This document shows positions 49,957-59,141 of a DNA stretch of 64,000 bases, one piece after another. The stretch is from Anaerospora hongkongensis. Lineage in GTDB: Bacteria > Bacillota > Negativicutes > Sporomusales > DSM-15969. The translations under genes were made by a program, and so were the position numbers. Position 1 is the first letter of the stretch; every line of letters begins with the position of its first letter. The stretch lies in the NCBI RefSeq assembly GCF_004339805.1, contig NZ_SLUI01000004.1, positions 124,001 to 188,000 on the forward strand. The letters are read 5' to 3'. The notes beneath the pieces are model-generated. The model had not been told where the DNA came from, did not search any database, and saw only the letters and a program-made list of their open reading frames with translations.

Positions 49957-51369
49957 ATGCAACAACTACAGTCACAGCGTGTGAGCCTTCAACATATTCT
50001 CGATGCTAAAGAAAGACGGGCTCACATGCAAGCGGAATTACGTTCCTGTTATAGAGCCTCCGTTGTCAGCATTACAGTAAATATGCCTGGAAATGTAAAA
50101 TATAATGATGATACGGTAACTCTTGTATATAAGGCACTGGATGCTGTGAGGACTAGTATTAAAAATAGTGGATTTATATTGCTGGAGGAGCGGATTTATT
50201 ACTGCTTTACCGGCCCTGTTGCACTTATAGCCGTTAGCGGCGATGCAAGCAAATTAAAATCAGCTGCAGTATCGATCGAAGAGGAACACGCATATAGCCG
50301 TTTGCTGGACATTGATGTTTTTGATGAAAGCGGTCAACAGATTAATCGCAAGAATCAGGGCCTGCCGTCCCGTAGATGTTTAGTTTGCGCTGAGACGGCC
50401 GTGAACTGCATGCGGGCACAAAGGCATTCGCCGGAAGAAGTACTGAAAGTCGTAAGGGAAATGATATTGCAGCATCGGGCTGAACAAGCAGGCAGTTTGC
50501 CAAAAGAAGTTGAGATCATTGCCGGTGCTGCATTAGAGGCTATGCTGTTTGAAGCAGCCTGTGCGCCTGCTCCCGGATTGGTGGATCGCTTTAATTCGGG
50601 TGCGCATGATGATATGGATATTTTTACGTTTATCAGAAGCAGCCGTGCGCTGGTTCCTGCAATGGAGCGATGTGCGATTGCTGCATGGAATCACAGCGGC
50701 CCAAGGGAAGAATTGCTTCCTATCCTGCGCTATATAGGCACAGGAGCGGAAAAGGCAATGTTTGTAGCAACGGAAGGCATAAACACGCAAAAAGGACTTT
50801 TGTTCTTGCTAGGGATAGTTGTTGCGGCAGCTGCATTAGCAGTTAAGGAACATCGAGGCAATTTGTCAGTGGAGAATATTCTGGCAAACGTTGCGGGTAT
50901 ATGCAGCGGAATCGTAGCAAGTGATCTGGAAATCTTGAAAATTCAGTTGCCTTCCCGCCAGTTATCGGCAGGCGAAAGACTCTATCTCTCTTATGGTACT
51001 TTGGGGATAAGAGGAGAGGTTGAAAAAGGCTTACCTTCTGTAGCAGCCGTTGGACTACCGACCTTACATGATGCGCTAAGCAAAGGACACTCCTTAAATG
51101 ATGCTCTCATCCAAACGTTACTTTCATTAATGGCTGAAACTGAAGATACGACAATATTGAATAGGCATGATTACGCTGTTCTAAAATCAGTTCAGCTTGA
51201 TGCAAAGCATTTGATGAAATTAGGCGGGATGGTTACCGAGGCAGGAAGGCGAGAAATTGCGCTATTAGATCAAAGCTACGCTATGCGTAGAATCAGCCCT
51301 GGTGGTTCAGCTGACCTGCTGGCTGTGACATACTTTTTGTACGCAATTGAAAAGAGCTTAAAAGTATAA
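49957..51369 (+). CDS. citXG: bifunctional CitX-CitG fusion
   Basis: A 470-residue fusion. Residues about 1-175 are CitX (phosphoribosyl-dephospho-CoA transferase), with VSITVNMPGNVKYNDDTV and SRRCLVCAETAVNCMRAQRHS. Residues about 180-470 are CitG (triphosphoribosyl-dephospho-CoA synthase), with EAACAPAPGLVDRFNSGAHDDMDIFTF and late SPGGSADLLAVTYF. CitG makes the prosthetic group precursor from dephospho-CoA and ATP, and CitX transfers it to CitD. The ATG at 49957 follows TTAGGAGC, 20 bp after citC. Such fusions are known in some bacteria; others keep the genes separate. No citrate transporter or oxaloacetate decarboxylase gene follows. Confidence 0.95.
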   Translation: MQQLQSQRVSLQHILDAKERRAHMQAELRSCYRASVVSITVNMPGNVKYNDDTVTLVYKALDAVRTSIKNSGFILLEERIYYCFTGPVALIAVSGDASKLKSAAVSIEEEHAYSRLLDIDVFDESGQQINRKNQGLPSRRCLVCAETAVNCMRAQRHSPEEVLKVVREMILQHRAEQAGSLPKEVEIIAGAALEAMLFEAACAPAPGLVDRFNSGAHDDMDIFTFIRSSRALVPAMERCAIAAWNHSGPREELLPILRYIGTGAEKAMFVATEGINTQKGLLFLLGIVVAAAALAVKEHRGNLSVENILANVAGICSGIVASDLEILKIQLPSRQLSAGERLYLSYGTLGIRGEVEKGLPSVAAVGLPTLHDALSKGHSLNDALIQTLLSLMAETEDTTILNRHDYAVLKSVQLDAKHLMKLGGMVTEAGRREIALLDQSYAMRRISPGGSADLLAVTYFLYAIEKSLKV

Positions 51370-51417
51370 TGGATATTGGACAACTAGAATATTCGTAGAA
51401 GTTCAAGGTATAAAAGT

Positions 51418-51645
51418 TTTTATAGAGCAGCAACCTCGCAGCGTGAGCTTATGACAAAGACTGTAGCTGCGGGTTTAGGCGTAGCGTTATTGCCAAGTCA
51501 AATCTGTCGTGGGATCAACCCTGATAGGATAATTTCTCTGCCTATTGCAGACAGGATAGAATGAGTGCAAGAAATAAGCATATATAGTGCTCCTTCTGCT
51601 GTATAGAATACTTTGAGTATAAGAAAGGAAGTTTTAGGCTTGTAA
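51418..51645 (+). pseudogene. remnant of a LysR effector domain
   Basis: One frame reads FYRAATSQRELMTKTVAAGL followed by GVALLPSQICRGINPDRIIS and LPIADRIE, then TGA at 51562. This is the usual C-terminal effector pattern of LysR regulators (VAAGLGVALLP). There is no HTH, start codon or ribosome site. In-frame stops at 51562 and 51604 interrupt it, and the sequence upstream of 51418 does not continue in this frame. I read it as the decayed 3' part of a third LysR gene next to the cit operon. The remainder, 51646-51799, shows no gene. Confidence 0.65.
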
Positions 51646-51799
51646 AATACAATGTAGCGATGAAGTGTATTCTTGCTAAGAATAAGCAACCTACCTACTC
51701 TTACTAACGAAATCTAAAATACTGCGAATAGGCGTGTAAATAAGCGAAAACCAATCCAAATGAAGCCTGCTTTTTAATAATCTGCCGTTTTAAAGGTTC

Positions 51800-51823
51800 T
51801 TTACTTTAACATATTAAAGTAAA
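51800..51823 (+). promoter_or_regulatory. 24-bp inverted repeat upstream of the first ABC operon
   Basis: TTTACTTTAA-CATA-TTAAAGTAAA has perfect 10-bp arms, 42 bp before the ATG of the substrate-binding protein. It is AT-rich with no T tail, so an operator is more likely than a terminator. A good promoter is not evident next to it. Confidence 0.5.
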
Positions 51824-51865
51824 ATAGGAAATGAAGTTATATTTTGCGGTGGGAGTGATAAAGAC

Positions 51866-52630
51866 ATGAGAAAAGTTATGTCGTTTATATTGATTGGGTT
51901 GTTGGCAATGACGTTGCTGGCAGGCTGCGGAGGGACTGAAAAAAAGAAACTGGTTGTTGGTCTGGATGATAATTTTCCGCCAATGGGCTTTCGCGATGAT
52001 AAAAATACGATAGTTGGTTTTGATGTTGATATGGCGAAAGAAGCGGCAAAACGGCTGGGTATGGAAGTCGAATTTAAGCCGATTGACTGGAACAGCAAAG
52101 AGGCTGAACTGAGCAGCAAGCGCATTGATATGCTCTGGAATGGACTGACGATTACGGAAAAACGGAAACAAAATATTTTATTCAGCAGTCCTTATATGGA
52201 AAACCGTCAAATTATTATTGTAGCTGCCGGTTCTGCCATTAAGTCCAAAGCCGATCTGGCAGGTAAGGTAGTGGGGGCTCAAGATGGCAGCAGCAGCGTG
52301 GAAGCTGTTGAAAAGGATGCTGACACTTTAAAGTCATTTAAAGAATTTAAGAAATTTCCGGACAATGTAGCTGCATTGATGGACTTAAAAACAGGACGGT
52401 TAGATGCGGTAGTTGTCGATGAAATTGTCGGCCGCTATTATACAAGTAAAAAATCAGGGGAATATGCTATCCTCACAGAGCATTTCGGTTCAGAGGAATA
52501 TGGTGTAGGACTTAGAAAAGAAGATAAAGAGCTGCAGACAAAACTGCAGAAAGCGCTGGACGACATGAAAAAAGACGGAACATCTGCCAACATTTCGAAG
52601 AAATGGTTTGATGCCGATATTGTAAAATAA
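51866..52630 (+). CDS. polar amino-acid ABC transporter substrate-binding lipoprotein
   Basis: A 254-residue family 3 solute-binding protein. The signal peptide ends in lipobox LLAGC near residue 20. The mature part has LVVGLDDNFPPMGFRDD, IVGFDVDMAKEAAKRLG, IDMLWNGLTITEKRK and VGAQDGSSS, the usual amino-acid-binding segments. The ATG at 51866 follows GGGAG. A permease gene and an ATPase gene follow directly, so this is a complete importer. The substrate cannot be fixed by sequence reading; cystine or another polar amino acid is possible. Confidence 0.92.
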   Translation: MRKVMSFILIGLLAMTLLAGCGGTEKKKLVVGLDDNFPPMGFRDDKNTIVGFDVDMAKEAAKRLGMEVEFKPIDWNSKEAELSSKRIDMLWNGLTITEKRKQNILFSSPYMENRQIIIVAAGSAIKSKADLAGKVVGAQDGSSSVEAVEKDADTLKSFKEFKKFPDNVAALMDLKTGRLDAVVVDEIVGRYYTSKKSGEYAILTEHFGSEEYGVGLRKEDKELQTKLQKALDDMKKDGTSANISKKWFDADIVK

Positions 52631-52654
52631 AACCAGGAATCACGGGAGTATAAA

Positions 52655-53308
52655 ATGGAGTACATACAAGTAATTATAGGTCCCATGCTGGAAGGAACGG
52701 TAGTAACCCTGCAAATGTTTTTTATAACGCTGGTGCTTTCTCTGCCGCTCGGCTTATTGCTGGCATTAGCCCGGATTTCGCGCTTTAAAGCGGTCAGTGG
52801 TACTGTAGGTGTTTATATTTGGCTCATGCGTGGTACACCGCTGATGCTGCAGCTATTATTTGTGTACTATGGCTTGCCGTTTATTCCTTATATCGGAATA
52901 AAACTGCCTGATTTTCCGGCGGCATTAGTGGCTTTTACCTTAAATTACGCCGCATATTTTGCCGAAATATTCCGGGCAGGTATCCAATCTATTGAGAGAG
53001 GCCAATATGAAGGTGCAAAAGTGCTGGGGATGTCGTATGTCCAGACTATGCGGCGCATTATTCTGCCTCAGGTGATTAAACGGGTCCTGCCGCCCATCAG
53101 CAATGAGACAATTACGCTGGTAAAAGATACATCGCTCATTTACGTTTTAGCAATGAATGATTTGCTGCGCACTACACGGTCTATTGTGCAGCGTGACTTT
53201 GATACAACTCCCTTTCTGGTGGCTGCCGTTTTCTATCTGGCAATGACGTTCGTGCTTACCTGGATATTCCAAAGGCTGGAGAACCGGTATGCCGTGTATG
53301 ATGAATAG
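52655..53308 (+). CDS. amino-acid ABC transporter permease
   Basis: A 217-residue HisM/GlnP-type permease with about five membrane helices. It starts with the N-terminal [27 protein letters not shown], and the cytoplasmic EAA loop reads [29 protein letters not shown]. The ATG lies 24 bp after the binding-protein gene. Only one permease gene is present in this operon, so it probably works as a homodimer with the ATPase encoded just downstream. Confidence 0.93.
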   Translation: MEYIQVIIGPMLEGTVVTLQMFFITLVLSLPLGLLLALARISRFKAVSGTVGVYIWLMRGTPLMLQLLFVYYGLPFIPYIGIKLPDFPAALVAFTLNYAAYFAEIFRAGIQSIERGQYEGAKVLGMSYVQTMRRIILPQVIKRVLPPISNETITLVKDTSLIYVLAMNDLLRTTRSIVQRDFDTTPFLVAAVFYLAMTFVLTWIFQRLENRYAVYDE

Positions 53309-53321
53309 GAGAATCATAACG

Positions 53322-54074
53322 ATGATACAAATGAAGAAGATATACAAAAGTTTTGCACAAACAGAAGTTTTACACAATGTTTCTCTGTCTGTGCAAAAGG
53401 GTGAGGTTGTTGCTGTAATTGGACCTTCCGGCTCCGGGAAAAGTACATTGCTGCGCTGCTTAAGCCGCTTGGAAGTAATTGACCGTGGGAGTATTAGCGT
53501 CGGGGGAGAAGTACTGGCAGCCGATAGTCCCGGGGGAAAGAGCCAGTATGCAGCCGAGAATGAGGCACGGCGGATTTGCCGTAAAATGGGCATGGTATTT
53601 CAGCATTTTAATTTATTTCCTCATTTAACTGTTTTGGAGAATGTGATCGAAGCGCCGCAAGTAGTGCAAGGTCTCAGCCGGGAAGCAATTACACCGGAAG
53701 CAGAGCTGCTGCTTCGTAAAGTGGGCTTGCTGGAAAAGAAAGACGCTTACCCGTCGCGTTTATCGGGTGGTCAGAAACAGCGAGTGGCGATAGCCCGGGC
53801 ATTAGCTATGAAACCGGATATTATGCTGTTTGATGAGCCAACCTCAGCACTTGATCCTGAATTAACGGGCGAAGTGTTAAAAGCCATGCGGCAGCTGGCT
53901 GAAGAGCATATGACGATGGTAGTAGTTACTCATGAAATGGCCTTTGCTCGTGAAGTTGCTCACCGTGTTATCTTTATGGATAAAGGTGAGATCGTTGAGG
54001 AAGGAGCGCCCCAATTATTATTCAACTCCCCCCAGCATCCGAGAACGCAGGCATTCTTAAATAGTGCGCTATAA
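53322..54074 (+). CDS. amino-acid ABC transporter ATP-binding protein
   Basis: A 250-residue GlnQ/HisP-type ATPase. It has Walker [13 protein letters not shown]-loop [16 protein letters not shown], signature LSGGQKQR, Walker [14 protein letters not shown], and switch His in [14 protein letters not shown] short insertion ([14 protein letters not shown]) precedes the Q-loop. I take the ATG at 53322 with AGGAG about 10 nt upstream, since the site overlaps the permease stop. It completes the binding protein-permease-ATPase operon and is followed by a strong terminator. Confidence 0.93.
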   Translation: MIQMKKIYKSFAQTEVLHNVSLSVQKGEVVAVIGPSGSGKSTLLRCLSRLEVIDRGSISVGGEVLAADSPGGKSQYAAENEARRICRKMGMVFQHFNLFPHLTVLENVIEAPQVVQGLSREAITPEAELLLRKVGLLEKKDAYPSRLSGGQKQRVAIARALAMKPDIMLFDEPTSALDPELTGEVLKAMRQLAEEHMTMVVVTHEMAFAREVAHRVIFMDKGEIVEEGAPQLLFNSPQHPRTQAFLNSAL

Positions 54075-54075
54075 A

Positions 54076-54115
54076 AAACGGTATTCTCAGGCTGCGCCTG
54101 GGAATACCGTTTTTT
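54076..54115. terminator. bidirectional terminator between the two ABC operons
   Basis: AAACGGTATTC-CAGG-CTGCG-CCTG-GAATACCGTTT, one mismatch, with T runs on both strands. Both ABC operons converge on it. Confidence 0.9.
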
Positions 54116-54118
54116 ATA

Positions 54119-54769
54119 TTAATAGCTTCTAGCTGCCAGCCGCCGCTGTTGGGCGCGGGCAAAGACCGATAATACATAATTAATCACAAAGTATGTGGCA
54201 GCGATCGCAGCGAAGATGGCAAATACCTGAGCGGTGGTACCATACTTGCCCATGATAATCATCCCTTTGCCGGTAAGTTCTTCAATACCGACAGCCCAGA
54301 CAAAGGAAGTGTCTTTAATAACGGTAGTTGTTTGTGACATTAAGGGGGGAATCATGTTGCGAAAGGCCTGCGGCAGAATAACGTAAAGCAGTGTTTGTAT
54401 ATAGGTTAGCCCTTGTGAACGAGCGGCTTCCCATTGTCCCTTATTAACCGAATTCAAGCCACCACGGACGATTTCCGCGACAATAGCAGAGGTGAATACC
54501 GTCATTGCCAGTATCCCGGCGTTAGAAGGCTGAAGGTTGGTCATAAAGCGCGCAGCCAGTATAAATAGCAGGGTTGGAATATTCCGGACTACTTCAATAT
54601 ACAGCGCTGCTATTTTACTGAACACAGCATGGTTCGAAAACCGGGCTACTCCCAGTATAGTACCGAAGAAGATGCTGAGAATGATAGAGAAGAAGGCAAT
54701 TTCTAACGTTACCAGTAAGCCATCGAATAAGAACAAGGCGAGCTCCGGCTTCAAAAGTTCCTGTATCAC
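54119..54769 (-). CDS. amino-acid ABC transporter permease (second operon, last gene)
   Basis: A 216-residue HisM-type permease with about five helices. The EAA loop is [29 protein letters not shown] and a late [14 protein letters not shown] follows. It overlaps the preceding permease gene by 4 bp (ATGA), so the two are translationally coupled and probably form a heterodimeric channel. It closes the minus-strand operon, ending near the shared terminator. Confidence 0.93.
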   Translation of the reverse strand: MIQELLKPELALFLFDGLLVTLEIAFFSIILSIFFGTILGVARFSNHAVFSKIAALYIEVVRNIPTLLFILAARFMTNLQPSNAGILAMTVFTSAIVAEIVRGGLNSVNKGQWEAARSQGLTYIQTLLYVILPQAFRNMIPPLMSQTTTVIKDTSFVWAVGIEELTGKGMIIMGKYGTTAQVFAIFAAIAATYFVINYVLSVFARAQQRRLAARSY

Positions 54770-55452
54770 AGCGACACCTCCATGCGGCGCTCCAAGCGCC
54801 TAGCATAAGCTGCCAGCGGATAACATATAGCAAGATACAGCAGTCCGGTAACGACATAAGCCGGACCATAGTGCAAATTGGTGCTTGCCCATGAATCAGC
54901 GTGATACATCAGATCACCACCCGCAACCATGGCCATAACAGAAGTATTTTTGATGAGACTTACTGCCTGGTTGGTCATAGGTGGAAAGACAACCCGTTTG
55001 GCCTGTGGCACAATAACGTACCGCATAGAACTCCAAAAGGTAAAGCCCTGTGATTGAGCGGCATCCATCTGCCCTCTCGGGACTGCCTGTATGCCTGCTC
55101 TAATAATTTCGGCAATGTAAGCTCCGTGATAAAAGCCCACGCCTAGAACACCAACTGAGAAAACTGGTAACATAATGCCTAAATGAGGTAAGCCGTGATA
55201 TAAGAAGAAAACTTGAATAACTAAGGGGGTGTTTTGAATAAATTCGACATAGCACCGGTTAACCAGTTGGCATATTTTCGAGGGCGCCGAACCGATAACT
55301 CCAAAGATAACCCCCAGGGCCAGCGCTAATGCCAGCCCGAGGATCGACACAATAATAGTGGTGAGAAATCCCTCAGCGAATACCGACCAGTCTTGGGCTA
55401 ACGCCAGCCATTTAAAGCCGGCAAAAGGACCGGACACTATTTCAGACCCCAC
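54766..55452 (-). CDS. amino-acid ABC transporter permease (second operon)
   Basis: A 228-residue HisM/GltJ-type permease. The N-terminus [27 protein letters not shown] precedes the helices, and the EAA loop is [29 protein letters not shown]. It overlaps the binding-protein gene by 16 bp and the next permease gene by 4 bp. Two different permeases, a binding protein and an ATPase fit the glutamate/aspartate-type GltIJKL organisation, though here the ATPase gene comes first. Confidence 0.93.
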   Translation of the reverse strand: MGSEIVSGPFAGFKWLALAQDWSVFAEGFLTTIIVSILGLALALALGVIFGVIGSAPSKICQLVNRCYVEFIQNTPLVIQVFFLYHGLPHLGIMLPVFSVGVLGVGFYHGAYIAEIIRAGIQAVPRGQMDAAQSQGFTFWSSMRYVIVPQAKRVVFPPMTNQAVSLIKNTSVMAMVAGGDLMYHADSWASTNLHYGPAYVVTGLLYLAICYPLAAYARRLERRMEVSL

Positions 55453-56252
55453 TTTTGAATGAGTTTGTCGAGTTCACCGGATTTCTTCATGTCGCTGAGT
55501 GTGTCGTTTACCAGCTTCGCTAAAGCGGTATTGGATTTTTTGGTTGCCACGCCGTATTGCTGAGGGCTGAAGCGTTCAGATAGGATGGTAGTAGAGTCAT
55601 CCAAATAGCCAAAGAGAATGGCAGTATCAACACTGAAGGCATCAACGCGGCCTGAATCGAGAGCAGCCTTAATCTCGGGATAAGTGCCGAATTCCAGGAA
55701 AGTAACTTTAGCGCCTACTTTATCCGCTTCTTCTTGAACGGCTTTTTTACTTGTTGCGCTTTGGGCAACACCAATCTTTTTGCCATCTAAACCTTTAAGA
55801 TTTGTTATGCCGGAAGCTTTTTTTACAAGAAGGCCTACACCGTCGATGAAATAGGGGTCAGAGAAGTTGTAAGTCTGCTTGCGCTCTTCCGTAATGGTAA
55901 ATGTAGCAATAACCATATCGACCTCACCGTTATCCAGCAAAGGACCACGGGTTTTAGCAGTTACGCCTTGCACATCAATTTTAGTTTCATCGCCAAGAAT
56001 TTTTTTGGCAATTACTTTTGTCAGATCAATTTCAAAGCCTTCTACTTTGCCGCTTTGCGGATCTTTGTAACCGAATTTGGGAACATCGACTTTTACGCCT
56101 GCTTTTAATACACCTCTGTCTTTAATTGCCTTAATATCGGCGGCAACCGCGTCTTTGGGTGCCTCCGCTTTCTGCGTGCTGCCGCCGCAGCCGGCAGTGA
56201 TCAAGGTAAATGCCAGTACCGCAATAAGTGCCAATAGGCCAGTCTTTTTCAT
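55437..56252 (-). CDS. amino-acid ABC transporter substrate-binding lipoprotein (second operon)
   Basis: A 271-residue family 3 binding protein. The lipobox is ITAGC near residue 22. The mature part has LKAGVKVDVPKFGYKDPQSGKVEGFEIDLTKVIAKKILG, VDMVIATFTITEERKQ and GVAQSATSKKAVQEEA. The segments resemble glutamate/aspartate/glutamine-binding proteins such as PEB1. GGGAGGAT precedes the ATG. It follows the ATPase gene and overlaps the first permease gene. Acidic amino acids or glutamine are the likely substrates by resemblance. Confidence 0.92.
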   Translation of the reverse strand: MKKTGLLALIAVLAFTLITAGCGGSTQKAEAPKDAVAADIKAIKDRGVLKAGVKVDVPKFGYKDPQSGKVEGFEIDLTKVIAKKILGDETKIDVQGVTAKTRGPLLDNGEVDMVIATFTITEERKQTYNFSDPYFIDGVGLLVKKASGITNLKGLDGKKIGVAQSATSKKAVQEEADKVGAKVTFLEFGTYPEIKAALDSGRVDAFSVDTAILFGYLDDSTTILSERFSPQQYGVATKKSNTALAKLVNDTLSDMKKSGELDKLIQKWGLK

Positions 56253-56283
56253 GTAAAATCCTCCCCGTTATACGTGTTTTTAA

Positions 56284-57009
56284 TTAATGCAATATCCGAC
56301 TCAGGAAAAGCTTGGTTCTCTCGTGTTCTGCATTTACAAAGAAATGCTCGGGAGTACCTTGTTCGATAATTTGGCCGCCGTCCATAAAAATAACCCGGTC
56401 AGCCACACGGCGGGCAAAGCCCATTTCGTGGGTTACAACAACCATGGTGATACCTTCATTTGCCAAATCAACCATGACGTCCAGAACTTCATTAATCATC
56501 TCGGGGTCGAGGGCGGAAGTGGGTTCATCGAACAGCATAATTTTCGGGTGCATATTGAGTGCTCTGGCAATCGCGACCCGCTGCTGCTGACCGCCGGATA
56601 GCTGCGAGGGATAGGCATTGGCTTTTTCTTTCAGACCAACCCGTTCCAGAAAAGCCATTCCCGTCTCTTCAGCCGTTTTTTTGGCAACTCCTTTAACGAG
56701 TACGGGGGCCAGCGTGAGATTTTCCAGTACCGTTTTGTGAGGATACAGATTAAACTGCTGGAAAACCATAGCGGCAGATTGACGGATTTCATTAACGGCG
56801 GCATTGGCTGCCATAATATCGGTGCCGTCGACAATCACTTTACCGCTGCTCGGACGCTCCAATAAATTCATGCAGCGGATCATGGTGCTCTTGCCGGAGC
56901 CGCTGGGACCGATGATGACCAGTTTTTCACCTGATTTTACTGTGAGATCAATGTCTTTTAAGACATGCAGGTGGCCAAAATGCTTGTTTACGCCTTCCAG
57001 ATGAATCAA
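56284..57009 (-). CDS. amino-acid ABC transporter ATP-binding protein (first gene of second operon)
   Basis: A 241-residue GlnQ-type ATPase: Walker [13 protein letters not shown]-loop [16 protein letters not shown], signature LSGGQQQR, Walker [14 protein letters not shown], switch [14 protein letters not shown] choose the TTG at 57009 ([12 protein letters not shown]) because AAGGAG lies 9 nt upstream. A TTG at 57039 falls inside the leader hairpin. The gene leads a four-gene operon with a promoter at 57124-57097 and a large hairpin near the 5' end of the mRNA. Confidence 0.92.
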   Translation of the reverse strand: MIHLEGVNKHFGHLHVLKDIDLTVKSGEKLVIIGPSGSGKSTMIRCMNLLERPSSGKVIVDGTDIMAANAAVNEIRQSAAMVFQQFNLYPHKTVLENLTLAPVLVKGVAKKTAEETGMAFLERVGLKEKANAYPSQLSGGQQQRVAIARALNMHPKIMLFDEPTSALDPEMINEVLDVMVDLANEGITMVVVTHEMGFARRVADRVIFMDGGQIIEQGTPEHFFVNAEHERTKLFLSRILH

Positions 57010-57037
57010 TTGATCATCTCCTTTCCGAATAATACAC

Positions 57038-57084
57038 AATGCCGCTCAAACGCACTGCACAAGACAGTGTATTTGAGCGGCATT
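57038..57084 (-). promoter_or_regulatory. large hairpin at the 5' end of the second ABC operon mRNA
   Basis: AATGCCGCTCAAA (57038-57050) pairs exactly with TTTGAGCGGCATT (57072-57084), with an inner CACTG/CAGTG stem. On the minus strand it starts about 6 nt after the expected transcription start and ends 22 nt before the AAGGAG ribosome site. There is no T tail. It may stabilise the mRNA or bind a regulator. Confidence 0.6.
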
Positions 57085-57096
57085 GCTCATTCATCA

Positions 57097-57124
57097 ATTT
57101 TAACTTGTATGTACACATTGTAAA
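57097..57124 (-). promoter_or_regulatory. promoter of the second ABC operon (minus strand)
   Basis: Read on the minus strand: TTTACA (57124-57119), 16-bp spacer, TAAAAT (57102-57097). Confidence 0.6.
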
Positions 57125-57331
57125 GAAAAAATATGTTTTTGGCAAGGACTAAATGTAACAAAAAACGAAAAAATGTTAAATTGTACATCGTTTATGTAAA
57201 AACACCGTATTTTGTCAAATGATAAACTCGGTGCCGGTAGACATTTTACGGCAGGATTTACTTCGGTAAAAACCGAATATCAACGTAATATAAAACTAGT
57301 GCAAGAAGAAAGTAGGCAGAGCGAAGGTATG

Positions 57332-59098
57332 ATGGAAAGAGCGCAACAATTACTAAAGCAATATTATGGTTATGATCAGTTTCGGCCCGGTCAGGCCAAA
57401 GTGATTACCAGTTTGCTTGAACAAAAAGATACGGTAGCGATCATGCCGACGGGCGCAGGGAAATCGCTGTGCTTTCAACTGCCTGCCTTGCTGCTTCCGG
57501 GAGTGACGGTTGTTATCTCCCCGCTTATATCTTTGATGAAGGATCAGGTTGACAGTCTTAACAATCAGGAGATACCGGCAACATTTATTAACAGCTCGCT
57601 GGCCCTCTCGGAAGTGAACCGGCGGCTCTATAATGTACGGGCAGGCAGGTATAAGCTTATTTATGTTGCCCCTGAGCGCCTGGAAACGGAATTCTTTCAG
57701 TCGGCGCTGCAGGAACTGCCAATCAGTATGGTTGCCATTGACGAAGCTCATTGTGTTTCCCAGTGGGGACATGATTTTCGGCCAAGCTATCGTTCGGTCA
57801 GCACTTTTATTGCCGGCCTGCCTGTCAGGCCTGTGATTGGTGCTTTTACCGCAACGGCAACACCGGAAGTAAAGGCGGATATTTGTCAGCTGCTTTCGCT
57901 GGAACAGCCTGATGTTCATGTAACCGGCTTTGATCGGAAAAACTTGTCTTTTGCAGTGCTTCGAGGTGAAAATAAACAAGATTTTATTATTAATTATGTC
58001 AAGGCTAACAGTAAACAAACTGGCATTATTTACGCCGCTACCCGGCGTGAAGTTGATAGCATTTATGATCTGCTCCGCAAAAAAGGGTTTGCTGCCGGAA
58101 GATATCATGCAGGTCTCAGCGATAATGAACGCAAGAACGAGCAGGAAAAGTTCATTTATGATGATGTTCAGGTTATGGTTGCTACCAACGCCTTCGGCAT
58201 GGGGATCGATAAATCCAATGTCCGGTATGTCCTGCATTATAACATGCCGCGCAATATGGAGTCGTATTATCAGGAGGCGGGCCGCAGCGGCCGTGACGGC
58301 TTGCCGGGGGAATGCATCCTGCTTTATGGTGCCCAGGACGTGATGCTGCAAAAGTTTTTAATTGATAAGTCGGTCGAAGCACCGCAGCGCAAACAGCATG
58401 AACTGGGAAAATTGCAGGATATGGTTGATTACTGTCATACTCCTGAGTGTCTGCGCTATTATATTCTGCGTTATTTCGGCGAGCGGGTAACGGATGATGA
58501 CTGCGGTAACTGCGGCAATTGCAATGATGACAGTGAACGTGTGGATATTACGATTGATGCTCAGAAGGTCTTTTCCTGTGTTTACCGGATGAGGGAACGT
58601 TTTGGCATCGCGCTTGTCGCTGAAGTGCTAAAAGGGTCGAAAAATAAAAAGGTCCTGCAGTTTGGGTTTGATCAGCTGCCTACGTATGGTCTGTTCGCTG
58701 AACGGACCCTGCAGGATATTAAAACCCTGATTCAGCGGCTGGTTGCAACAGATTATCTCGCGCTGACGGAAAGTGAATATCCGGTGGTGAAGCTGGCACC
58801 GCCCGCTATCGCCGTTCTCAAAAATCAGTCTAAAGTATGGCAGAAGGTCGTCGTTCAGCAGCAGCGGCAGGCTGACGATAGCTTATTCGAGTCATTGCGC
58901 CAGTTAAGGCGGCAAATAGCCGAACGGGATAATGTACCCCCCTATGTGGTGTTTGCCGATAGTACTCTTAAAGAGCTGAGCGAGCAGTGCCCCGTTGATG
59001 AACCGCAATTAAGGCTGATCAAAGGAATTGGTGAAGTAAAACTTAAAAAATACGGTGCAGAGTTTTTAAACGTTATCCGTCAGCATCAACTGGGGTAA
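57332..59098 (+). CDS. recQ: ATP-dependent DNA helicase RecQ
   Basis: A 588-residue RecQ. The SF2 helicase core has YYGYDQFRPGQ (motif 0), PTGAGKSLCFQLP (Walker A), AIDEAHCVSQWGHDFRP (DEAH and aromatic loop), and GRSGRDG (motif VI). The RQC zinc site reads CLRYYILRYFGE with CGNCGNC. A single HRDC domain lies at about 510-588 (ESLRQLRRQIAERDNVPPYVVF, LIKGIGEVKLKKYG). It unwinds DNA 3' to 5' in recombination and repair. The frame is open back to 57212, but homologues start near here; ATG 57332 (or 57329) is weakly supported by GAAGG. A bidirectional terminator follows. Confidence 0.93.
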   Translation: MERAQQLLKQYYGYDQFRPGQAKVITSLLEQKDTVAIMPTGAGKSLCFQLPALLLPGVTVVISPLISLMKDQVDSLNNQEIPATFINSSLALSEVNRRLYNVRAGRYKLIYVAPERLETEFFQSALQELPISMVAIDEAHCVSQWGHDFRPSYRSVSTFIAGLPVRPVIGAFTATATPEVKADICQLLSLEQPDVHVTGFDRKNLSFAVLRGENKQDFIINYVKANSKQTGIIYAATRREVDSIYDLLRKKGFAAGRYHAGLSDNERKNEQEKFIYDDVQVMVATNAFGMGIDKSNVRYVLHYNMPRNMESYYQEAGRSGRDGLPGECILLYGAQDVMLQKFLIDKSVEAPQRKQHELGKLQDMVDYCHTPECLRYYILRYFGERVTDDDCGNCGNCNDDSERVDITIDAQKVFSCVYRMRERFGIALVAEVLKGSKNKKVLQFGFDQLPTYGLFAERTLQDIKTLIQRLVATDYLALTESEYPVVKLAPPAIAVLKNQSKVWQKVVVQQQRQADDSLFESLRQLRRQIAERDNVPPYVVFADSTLKELSEQCPVDEPQLRLIKGIGEVKLKKYGAEFLNVIRQHQLG

Positions 59099-59103
59099 AA
59101 GTT

Positions 59104-59141
59104 AAAACCGGTGTTCCACATTGCTGGAACACCGGTTTTTT
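59104..59141. terminator. bidirectional terminator between recQ and the LacI gene
   Basis: AAAACCGGTGTTCCA (59104-59118) pairs exactly with TGGAACACCGGTTTT (59125-59139), with T runs on both strands. The genes converge here, and the stop codon of the minus gene lies at its edge. Confidence 0.9.

Noticed and set aside
57353..58351. 332-codon open frame on the minus strand
   Set aside because: It lies wholly antisense to recQ, whose helicase motifs are intact. The translation has no recognisable domain and is rich in His, Arg and Cys as expected for a shadow frame.
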